Shown here: in pieces, positions 5,362 through 11,190 of the stretch
How positions within the stretch are numbered: position 1 is the first letter of the stretch
Layout of the letters: each line of letters opens with the position of its first letter
From: Acidobacteriota bacterium
Lineage (GTDB): Bacteria > Acidobacteriota > Terriglobia > Terriglobales > Acidobacteriaceae
Direction: 5' to 3'
DNA: 11,890 bases
NCBI GenBank assembly: GCA_021851465.1
Contig: JAJZDL010000070.1
Coordinates: 1 to 11,890, forward strand
Made by a program: the position numbers and the translations under genes
The notes under the pieces: model-generated
Seen by the model: the letters and a program-made list of their open reading frames with translations, nothing else
Databases searched by the model: none
What the model was told of the DNA's origin: nothing

Positions 5362-8055
5362 ATGACTGAATATCTTGCTTCGGCGGCACCGGCGATGGGG
5401 AACCATCTTTGGCAGGCGACGGCGTTCGCGGCGGTGGCGGGTGCGGCGACTCTGCTGCTGCGCCGGAACCGGGCGCGGGTGCGCTATGGGCTGTGGCTGG
5501 CGGCGTCGGTGAAGTTTCTGGTGCCGTTCTCGCTGCTGGTTGGGCTGGGCGGGCTGTTGCCTCGGCCGCAGCGCGCGGTGATGGCGATGCCGGTGTACTC
5601 GGCTGTGGATACGGCGGCGCTGCCGTTTGCGGAGATGCCGGTGGAGGTTGCGCCTGTGAAGGTGCATGTTTCGCCGATGCAGCGGTTCGAGCATCTGCTT
5701 CCGGTGGTAGTGGCGGTGGTGTGGCTGTGCGGCGCTTTGGTGGTGTTGCTGGTGTGGGGCGGGCGCTGGCGGCAGGTGGCGCGGACGGTGCGGCGTGCGG
5801 TGCGGGCAGAAGATGGGCGCGAGGTGGAGCTGCTGCGCCGGGTAGAGGCGGCGATGGGTGGGCGTGAGCGGGTCCCGCTTGTGCTTTCACGAGAGCAGAT
5901 GGAGCCCGGGATCTTCGGCGTGTTTCGGACGGTGCTGATCTGGCCGGAGCGGCTGAGCGAGCGGCTGGACGACGAGCACATCGCGGCAATCCTGATGCAC
6001 GAGCTGATGCATGTGCGGCGGCGGGACAACCTGACGGCGGCGCTGCATATGCTGGTTGAAGCCGCGTTCTGGTTCCATCCCATGGTGTGGTGGATGGGAG
6101 CGCGCATGGTGGAGGAGCGCGAGCGCGCCTGCGACGAGGCCGTGGTGGAGATGGGCAGCCGGCCGGGGATTTATGCGGAGAGCCTGTTGAAGGCTGTGCG
6201 CTTCTGCGTGGAGTCGCCGCTGGCGTGCGTGGCGGGGATTACAGGAGCGGACCTGAACCGGCGGGTGCGATCGATCATGACGCTGCGGCTGGAGAGGATG
6301 ACTGTGGGAAAGAAGATGGTCCTGGCTGCGCTTGGCTTTCTTGCGATTGCAGCGCCGGTGGCGTTTGGGATCGTGCGCATGGTTCCGATGTACGGGCAGA
6401 TTCTGCACGCAAGCGGGCCGCTGCCGTCGTTCGAGGTGGCGACGATCAAGCCGCTTGACCCGATGCGGTTTGTGCCTCCTTCAAATGGAGGCGCGCCACC
6501 TGCTGGACGCGCGCCTAACGGGGAACAGATCGTCTCGCAGCAGGAACTGCGTTTCAGCAAAGGCCCGTCGCAGCCTTCGAATCTTGTGAACTCCACGATG
6601 ACGGCCAAGATGCTAATTGATGACGCGTACAACCTGCCCGCTTTCTCGAAAGCGCAGATTGTGGGCGGGCCGGAGTGGACCGACCAGACGATGTACCGGA
6701 TACAAGCAAAGATCGACGATGCGCAGTATGCGGCGATGCAGCAGATGCCTTCGTCGCAGCGGGTGCAGCAGATCCGCCTGATGGAGCAGTCGCTGCTGGC
6801 GGAGCGCTTCAAGCTGAAGGTCCACTTTGAGACGCGGGAGATGCCGGTGTATGCGCTGGAGGTGGCGAAGGGCGGGCCGAAGCTGACGCAATCCGTATTG
6901 AATCCTACAGGCGTAACGCAGGCACATCCAACGGGGATGACCGTGGTGGGCAAGGGGGATGGATCCGAGATTAAGGGAAACGGAGTTTCACCCGGCCAGT
7001 TGATTCTCTTGCTGCAACAGCAGCCGGAGGTAGGCAACCGCATGGTGGTGGATAAGACTGGACTGAAGGGCAACTACGACTTCTCGCTGGATTGGACACG
7101 GGAGGGGAGCGCGGGGGCCGATGATGGAAGTTCGGCGGTCGATGCCGGACCGTCGTTCTTTACGGCGCTGAAGGAGCAGCTTGGACTGCAACTGGTGGAG
7201 ACGAAGGGGCCGGTGGAGGTGATTGTGATCGACCACATCGAGCGGCCAAGCGTGGACGGGGCGGAGGTGAGTGCACCGCAAGCCGTGCCCGGTCCAAGCC
7301 AGACCGTGCCGGTGCCAGCTCCGGTGGCAGCGCCTGCCAAGCTGCCTGAGTTCGATGCGGCCACCATAAAGCCCGCAAACCCGAAGAACAGTATCGTCGG
7401 GATGTTTACCTATCCGGGCGGCAGGATACTGTGTACCAACTGCACGCTCCAGTACCTCGCGATGGAAGCCTTCGGTCTGCAGGCGTGGCAAATCTCCGGC
7501 GGCCCGAGTTGGGTTGACGATGTGCAGTACGATGTGGAGGCAAAGCCGCCAATCTCCTCCGCCGCAAGCAAGTTGAACAATCCGATCATCAAGACTCCGC
7601 CTTCCTCGGAGCAGCGCGAGATGCTTCAGTCGCTGCTGATGGATCGCTTTCAGTTGAAGATTCATCGCGTGCCGAAGGAGGGGCCCGTCTACATCCTCAG
7701 CCGGGGCGACAAGCCTTTGAAGCTGGAGCCTCCGAAGGACAAAGACGGGTTCTCCTGGGCCGGCCGCGTCGGCGGAGGAGTCGTGACGGACGCGAGCGGC
7801 CTTGCGGGGACGAATATCTCGATGCCGCAGTTGACTGCGCGGCTGAGCGGATTTCTGAACCGGCCAGTGCTGGACGAGACAGGCATTGCGGGCTCTTTCG
7901 ATTTCAAGTACGAGAGCGGCGATGAGGATCCGAACTCGGATGTGGCGAGCGGCATTGCGATGTCGCTGCGCGAGATTGGATTGAAGCTCGCTCCGGGCAA
8001 AGGGCCGGTGGAGAGCATCGTGATCGACCACATCGAGCGGCCTTCGGCGAATTGA
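5362..8055 (+). CDS. M56 (BlaR1-like) membrane metallopeptidase fused to two TIGR03435 domains
   Basis: The protein has 897 residues. Likely membrane helices are at about 16-33, 43-65, 114-134 and 320-338. The zinc peptidase core has HELMH at 213-217, the FWFHPMVWW segment, and ERERACDEAVV with an ExxCD motif at 254-258 that should give the third ligand. After the last helix, two extracytoplasmic TIGR03435 domains follow: about 354-630 (starting LPSFEVATIKP) and about 661-897 (starting LPEFDAATIKP), each ending in GPVE-x-IVIDHIERPS. A Pro/Ala/Val linker (about 635-660) joins them. BlaR1/MecR1 proteins instead carry a penicillin-binding sensor, which is absent here. By family, a signal outside the cell should activate the protease and lead to loss of the repressor encoded upstream; the role of TIGR03435 is unknown. 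The ATG at 5362 was chosen over an in-frame start at 5284 because of GGAGGAG just upstream and because the upstream part is repeat sequence. Confidence 0.93.
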   Translation: MTEYLASAAPAMGNHLWQATAFAAVAGAATLLLRRNRARVRYGLWLAASVKFLVPFSLLVGLGGLLPRPQRAVMAMPVYSAVDTAALPFAEMPVEVAPVKVHVSPMQRFEHLLPVVVAVVWLCGALVVLLVWGGRWRQVARTVRRAVRAEDGREVELLRRVEAAMGGRERVPLVLSREQMEPGIFGVFRTVLIWPERLSERLDDEHIAAILMHELMHVRRRDNLTAALHMLVEAAFWFHPMVWWMGARMVEERERACDEAVVEMGSRPGIYAESLLKAVRFCVESPLACVAGITGADLNRRVRSIMTLRLERMTVGKKMVLAALGFLAIAAPVAFGIVRMVPMYGQILHASGPLPSFEVATIKPLDPMRFVPPSNGGAPPAGRAPNGEQIVSQQELRFSKGPSQPSNLVNSTMTAKMLIDDAYNLPAFSKAQIVGGPEWTDQTMYRIQAKIDDAQYAAMQQMPSSQRVQQIRLMEQSLLAERFKLKVHFETREMPVYALEVAKGGPKLTQSVLNPTGVTQAHPTGMTVVGKGDGSEIKGNGVSPGQLILLLQQQPEVGNRMVVDKTGLKGNYDFSLDWTREGSAGADDGSSAVDAGPSFFTALKEQLGLQLVETKGPVEVIVIDHIERPSVDGAEVSAPQAVPGPSQTVPVPAPVAAPAKLPEFDAATIKPANPKNSIVGMFTYPGGRILCTNCTLQYLAMEAFGLQAWQISGGPSWVDDVQYDVEAKPPISSAASKLNNPIIKTPPSSEQREMLQSLLMDRFQLKIHRVPKEGPVYILSRGDKPLKLEPPKDKDGFSWAGRVGGGVVTDASGLAGTNISMPQLTARLSGFLNRPVLDETGIAGSFDFKYESGDEDPNSDVASGIAMSLREIGLKLAPGKGPVESIVIDHIERPSAN

Positions 8056-8102
8056 TGGCAAGAGCAGAAGCAGATTCCTTCGCTTCGCTGCGGAATGGCA
8101 AG
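8054..8102 (-). repeat. Dispersed 'HSERSEES'-type repeat, copy B
   Basis: The stretch runs from GATGGCAAG to GCGGAATGGCAAGG and contains GATTCCTTCGCTTCGCTG. Read on the - strand it aligns with copy A (CTTGTCATTCTGAA ... GAAGAATC). It begins at the stop codon of the peptidase gene. Confidence 0.55.
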
Positions 8103-8126
8103 GAGAAACAGGGGGCGGAGGGATGC

Positions 8127-8175
8127 GGGGATTCTTCGCCTTCGGCTTCGCTCCGGGAGCAAGCTCGGGATGGCA
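8127..8175 (-). repeat. Dispersed 'HSERSEES'-type repeat, copy C (degenerate)
   Basis: The stretch starts GGGATTCTTCGCCTTCGG and ends GCTCGGGATGGCAA. It has the same orientation as copy B and is interrupted by extra bases in the middle. Confidence 0.5.
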
Positions 8176-8266
8176 ATTCGATAGTTCGACTGACAGGACG
8201 GAACCCACTCGTAACGATGGAGCCATCACACATGGGGCAGCTGCCGCGAGGGCAACAAGCCGTCAA

Positions 8267-8288
8267 ACAACGTGTGATCGTTGTCACT
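8267..8288. promoter_or_regulatory. CRP/FNR-like site overlapping an 18-bp dyad, upstream of the cytochrome cluster
   Basis: TGTGA-N6-TCACT (8273-8288) matches 9 of 10 bases of the CRP consensus TGTGA-N6-TCACA. It overlaps a perfect dyad ACAACG-N6-CGTTGT (8267-8284). A TTGTCA (8281-8286) could serve as a -35, but no convincing -10 was found. The site centre is about 46 nt before the ATG of the Cys/Met-rich gene. Which regulator binds, if any, cannot be told. Confidence 0.4.
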
Positions 8289-8326
8289 TACAGTTGATTG
8301 CATCTCGAAGAGGATGGCACATTAGG

Positions 8327-8719
8327 ATGACTAGCCTTGTCAAATTCGTTGCCGGCCTGGTGATCGCGATCGTTGTTATTGCACCCGTCCTGTCCGCGGT
8401 TTCCTGCTGGCAGACAGCGCAATGCATGGCGTGCTGCGGCTCTCATTGCCCAATGATGTCCCAGGCAATGGCAACGGAGGCGGGCAGCCACACCGGCCGA
8501 GCCGTTGCCCGCACCAGATGCTGCTCTTCTTCTCCGCATCCCCTGAGCTTGGGCATCCTGCAAACCGGATCCCGGAACTCTCCGGATGAGGCGGTTGGAC
8601 ATGCGGTTCCGTTCGAAGCAGTGCTTGCGTTTCCCCGGACTGTGACGCGTGGCTCGCCCCGACAGGGTCGAAGCGATACCCGCCGGCTGCAGACCGTTCT
8701 CTGTACCTTCCTCCTCTGA
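8327..8719 (+). CDS. Small exported Cys/Met-rich protein, possible metal binder
   Basis: The protein has 130 residues. It starts MTSLVKFVAGLVIAIVVIAP, a signal peptide or membrane anchor, followed by VLSAVSCWQ; cleavage after LSA or a weak lipobox (AVSC) are both possible. Just beyond is a Cys/Met cluster, CWQTAQCMACCGSHCPMM (about residues 27-44), then a second pair in TRCCSSSPH at about residue 65. The rest is Pro/Arg/Ser-rich and ends in the hydrophobic LQTVLCTFLL. I do not recognise a named family; clustered Cys, His and Met in a small exported protein suggest copper or other soft-metal binding (inference). The ATG at 8327 is preceded by AGAGGA about 13 nt upstream, a weak site, and it is the only start giving a clean signal peptide; the frame upstream runs into repeat sequence. 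It precedes the two cytochrome genes on the same strand. Confidence 0.6.
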   Translation: MTSLVKFVAGLVIAIVVIAPVLSAVSCWQTAQCMACCGSHCPMMSQAMATEAGSHTGRAVARTRCCSSSPHPLSLGILQTGSRNSPDEAVGHAVPFEAVLAFPRTVTRGSPRQGRSDTRRLQTVLCTFLL

Positions 8720-8912
8720 GTTTCTTTCCACGACAGTGTCCCCTCGCCCGCACGGAACTGGCTGAATCCGCGCCTGAAGTGCGGGAGATCTCCGTGGCTT
8801 CGTCTCCGCTCCATATTCAAAACGAAAGCCGCCGCAGGCGTCCATCGACTGTGCCCGCGAATGACACCGAAAAAGACAGCAGAACATCTTCGGATGAGGA
8901 AAGGAACCGGCT

Positions 8913-10217
8913 ATGAGATTCAAAAGGCGTATCGGCATCGCAACTGGAGCAGTCGTATGGCTACTCCTGACCACGGCCCCGCGCAATGCCTTCGCCGTAC
9001 CGCAATACGCACGGCGCTATCACATCAACTGCTATGCATGCCACACGATTGCGCCGGTGCTCAACGAGCAGGGATATATGTTCCAGCGACTTGGGCACCA
9101 TCTTCCGCCGTCCCTCGATCCCAATGGCGCGATTGAACGGATTCTCGATCTTGTGCAGAAGGAGCCGGAATGGTCGCTCGCCAACAATGCATCGCTGGCG
9201 GTCTCCGATTTCAGCCTTTCGGCGCAGCGGTCTACGGCCCAGGGGCAGGCCCCGTCGTCGACGTCCGCCATCCAGGTCGGTTCCTGGAACGCCTATTTTG
9301 GAGGCTGGGTCCCCAATACGCAGTTTTTCTACTACTCCGAATTCGACATCGTAACCGGCGGGGCGACCAGTCCGAACATGCCCAACGCCCATATTGGATA
9401 CGTTGGCGGCAATGCGAAGAGCAGTTGGTATGCCACCGTCGGGCGGGAGCACCTTCAAGTGTCCGAGGGCACGCGGGCCGCAGATGTCTACAGCCTGCTG
9501 CCAAATTCGCCGCTGATCTTCGAAAATCTGGGGCCAACCAACTTTGTGCTCGATCAATCGCCGGTAGGCGCCGAGGTTGGATACACCTGGGCGTCATCGA
9601 AGTACAGAGACATCATTGGCGCCAATGTTAAAGTAACCAACGGCGATCACGCCGACGGCAGTGAGATCCTGACGAACGACTCCACCAAGAACAGCAAGGA
9701 CGTATGGGCGGATGCCGATTGGTGGTACGCGCCGGAGAGCGGCATCAGCTTCATGACCTATCAAGGCCAGAAGAACCAGATCCAGAACGCCGGTCTTGCC
9801 AACCAATTCAGCTACTACGCCCGCATCCGCCGCGAAGGCGTCTTTGCCAACTACATGATCGGCAGGGACAAGGTAGATGTACTGGGCGGATACCTGCACG
9901 GCAAGGATGATTGGGAGGACCCGGCCACCGGAGCTCCCGGCAGCTACCTTTCAAACGGATACTTCACCGAGATCGACTGCTATGTTCAACGCGGCTTTTC
10001 GTTGGAAGGGCGGTATGACCGGCTACGGCAGGACGTGAGCGGCGGCATTCACCCCACCAATCTGGAGCAGTGGCAGACGGGTGCGGAGAAGGCCTTCACT
10101 CCCGAAGGAAACATTGTAGGCCGCCTGGCTGTCGGGAACTTTCACGGCATCGATCCGGTCGCGTTCACATCCAGCGCCACGCGGACCTACGAGGCGGACA
10201 TTCAGTTCAACTTCTAA
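8913..10217 (+). CDS. Fused monoheme cytochrome c / outer-membrane beta-barrel, Cyc2-like
   Basis: The protein has 434 residues. A signal peptide (residues 1-28, basic MRFKRR, hydrophobic core, AFA cleavage site) is followed at once by VPQYARRYHINCYACHT, with one heme c motif CYACH at 40-44. H62, H63 and M56 are candidates for the second axial ligand. From about residue 85 to the end the sequence looks like a porin: alternating polar/hydrophobic stretches, many Tyr, Trp and Gly, Asn/Asp-rich loops, and a C-terminal Phe (ADIQFNF). The layout, one N-terminal heme close to the mature end plus a barrel of about 350 residues, is that of Cyc2 fused cytochrome-porins, some of which oxidise Fe(II) at the outer membrane. 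The Cyc2 assignment is by architecture only; other cytochrome-barrel fusions exist. The ATG has AAGGAA 6 nt upstream. The diheme cytochrome gene begins 22 nt after its stop. Confidence 0.85.
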   Translation: MRFKRRIGIATGAVVWLLLTTAPRNAFAVPQYARRYHINCYACHTIAPVLNEQGYMFQRLGHHLPPSLDPNGAIERILDLVQKEPEWSLANNASLAVSDFSLSAQRSTAQGQAPSSTSAIQVGSWNAYFGGWVPNTQFFYYSEFDIVTGGATSPNMPNAHIGYVGGNAKSSWYATVGREHLQVSEGTRAADVYSLLPNSPLIFENLGPTNFVLDQSPVGAEVGYTWASSKYRDIIGANVKVTNGDHADGSEILTNDSTKNSKDVWADADWWYAPESGISFMTYQGQKNQIQNAGLANQFSYYARIRREGVFANYMIGRDKVDVLGGYLHGKDDWEDPATGAPGSYLSNGYFTEIDCYVQRGFSLEGRYDRLRQDVSGGIHPTNLEQWQTGAEKAFTPEGNIVGRLAVGNFHGIDPVAFTSSATRTYEADIQFNF

Positions 10218-10239
10218 CATCGAAAACGAGGAATCGGCC

Positions 10240-10842
10240 ATGAAACAGATTTCGTTCCTATCGCGTTCAGCTCTTGCGGCACTGGCCATTCTGCCGGTCC
10301 TTGCCGTGCAGGCGGCCCCGCAGCTTCATCGCGGCGCAGCGAATCCCATCGTCAATGTCAGCACCTACCCTCCAGAGATTCAACACGGCTACCGGGTGTT
10401 TACGGACAAGTGCTCGGAGTGCCACGACCTTTCCACCAGCCTGATGGGGGATCGTTCTCCCGCGGGCTGGACGCAGGAGGTACACCGGATGCAGTACATG
10501 GCCAGCTCGCATATCAATGACCGTCAGTCGGACGAAATTGTACGGTTTCTGGCCTACTACGCCGCGCACAAACCTGCGGAACAAAATGCTGCGGCCGACG
10601 CCGGCGGAACGGCCTCCGGCAAGGAACTCTTCGAGAAACTGAGTTGCTCGGCATGCCACTCGATTGCCGGCGCGGGGAACACCAGTTTTCCGCTCGATGG
10701 CATCGGAAGCCGCAGGACGGTGGGCGAATTGAAGAAGACGATCCAGTCGCCGCCCGCAGGCAGCACCATGCCCGCCATAACAGCTTCCGGACCGGATATC
10801 GACAGTCTGGTTGCTTATTTGCTAACGCTGAAAAATCGATAG
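10240..10842 (+). CDS. Exported diheme cytochrome c
   Basis: The protein has 200 residues. A signal peptide (about 1-25, cut near VQA-AP) directs it to the periplasm. Two heme c motifs are present: CSECH at 58-62 and CSACH at 136-140. The second domain is a normal class I cytochrome c, with GKELFEKLSCSACHSIAG, GIGSRRTVGELKK, and STMPAI giving a likely axial M177. The first domain lacks an obvious MP ligand; M84, M87 or H91 could serve. An Ala-rich linker (about 113-126) joins the domains. It starts 22 nt after the cytochrome-barrel gene with GAGGA as ribosome binding site, so the two are almost certainly co-transcribed and it is the natural periplasmic electron partner, receiving from or giving to the outer-membrane heme (inference). 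Confidence 0.93.
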   Translation: MKQISFLSRSALAALAILPVLAVQAAPQLHRGAANPIVNVSTYPPEIQHGYRVFTDKCSECHDLSTSLMGDRSPAGWTQEVHRMQYMASSHINDRQSDEIVRFLAYYAAHKPAEQNAAADAGGTASGKELFEKLSCSACHSIAGAGNTSFPLDGIGSRRTVGELKKTIQSPPAGSTMPAITASGPDIDSLVAYLLTLKNR

Positions 10843-10851
10843 ACCCACTGG

Positions 10852-10946
10852 GGCAGACCAGAGGGATTGGATCTGGAACGCGATTCCAATCCCTCTGGCG
10901 AGGGGAGCACAAGCAGGACGCTCTCCTCGCCAGCCTTAGGTCTGCC
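10852..10946. other. Three-way-junction structured element after the cytochrome genes
   Basis: Three stems tile the stretch. The outer stem is 10852-10859 with 10939-10946 (GGCAGACC/GGTCTGCC, 8 bp). The second stem is 10860-10871 with 10885-10896 (12 bp, 13-nt loop). The third is 10897-10907 with 10921-10931 (11 bp with one G-U, 13-nt loop). No unpaired base separates the stems except a 7-nt linker, AGCCTTA (10932-10938). There is no T tract. It starts 10 nt after the cytochrome stop, so it may be the 3' end structure of that mRNA, a structured RNA, or a palindromic mobile repeat. Confidence 0.65.
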
Positions 10947-10947
10947 G

Positions 10948-10975
10948 GATCGGCCGCTTGGAACGCGCGGCCATC
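10948..10975. other. GC-rich hairpin sharing loop sequence with the neighbouring structure
   Basis: GAT-C-GGCCGC pairs with GCGGCC-ATC around a 9-nt loop, with one bulged base. The 9-mer TGGAACGCG at 10959-10967, in the loop region, also occurs in the loop of the second stem of the preceding structure (10874-10882). Confidence 0.45.
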
Positions 10976-11045
10976 ACAAGAATGACCTGTGTCGCCAGGG
11001 CAATCGCATTTGAAGATCGTTCAGGGCAAAAGAGGCGCAATTCCC

Positions 11046-11080
11046 GAGCTGTGAGCTTGAACGCTGTAAGCTAACAGCTC
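11046..11080. other. Hairpin, 12-bp stem with one mismatch
   Basis: GAGCTGT (11046-11052) pairs with ACAGCTC (11074-11080), and AGCTT (11054-11058) pairs with AAGCT (11068-11072) around a 9-nt loop. No T tract follows on either strand, so a simple terminator is unlikely. Confidence 0.45.
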
Positions 11081-11091
11081 AAAACAAGCGT

Positions 11092-11117
11092 CCTCCGGGC
11101 ATGGCGGAGGCCATTTT
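11092..11117 (+). terminator. Weak terminator-like hairpin upstream of the DsbA-like gene
   Basis: CCTCCG (11092-11097) pairs with CGGAGG (11105-11110) and is followed by CCATTTTG. A competing stem, AGGCCAT (11108-11114) with ATGGCCT (11136-11142), would disrupt it, an arrangement resembling attenuation; it may be chance. Confidence 0.35.
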
Positions 11118-11175
11118 GCTCCGCATTGGCTGAAGATGGCCTTGCTCAGGGGGCGGAATCGCAAGGCGAAGGTTT

Positions 11176-11184
11176 TGGTAGCAT
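11176..11184 (+). promoter_or_regulatory. Possible extended -10 promoter of the DsbA-like gene, leaderless
   Basis: TGG-TAGCAT has the TGn extension and a 4 of 6 -10 match, ending exactly 6 nt before the ATG. No Shine-Dalgarno sequence and no good -35 are visible, which fits an mRNA starting at the ATG. Confidence 0.3.
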
Positions 11185-11190
11185 AACGGC

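Larger units (their letters stand above)
10843..11190. other. Gene-free, hairpin-rich intergenic region of 348 nt
   Basis: No coding sequence is supported here. The stretch holds, in order, a three-way-junction structure (10852-10946), a GC hairpin (10948-10975), a hairpin with a 12-bp stem (11046-11080), a terminator-like hairpin (11092-11117) with a competing pairing, and a possible extended -10 (11176-11184) before the DsbA-like gene. Confidence 0.8.

Noticed and set aside
5362..8055. True beta-lactam sensor BlaR1/MecR1
   Set aside because: No penicillin-binding domain with SxxK/KTG motifs follows the last membrane helix; TIGR03435 domains are there instead.
8236..8245. GGCAGCTGCC palindrome
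   Set aside because: A 10-bp palindrome in GC-rich DNA is common and shows no promoter relation.
8784..8793. GGAGATCTCC palindrome in the gap before the cytochrome-barrel gene
   Set aside because: Short, with no promoter elements at a fitting distance; likely chance.
8913..10842. Multiheme outer-membrane conduit of the MtrCAB or PioAB type
   Set aside because: Those need a decaheme cytochrome and a separate porin; here the heme domain is fused to the barrel and has only one heme motif.
10852..10946. Hammerhead or other known self-cleaving ribozyme
   Set aside because: The three-way junction lacks the CUGAUGA and GAAA core bases; the single linker is AGCCUUA and the other junction strands have no unpaired bases.
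10852..10946. tRNA gene
   Set aside because: Stem lengths, 13-nt loops and absence of T-loop and D-loop consensus exclude it.
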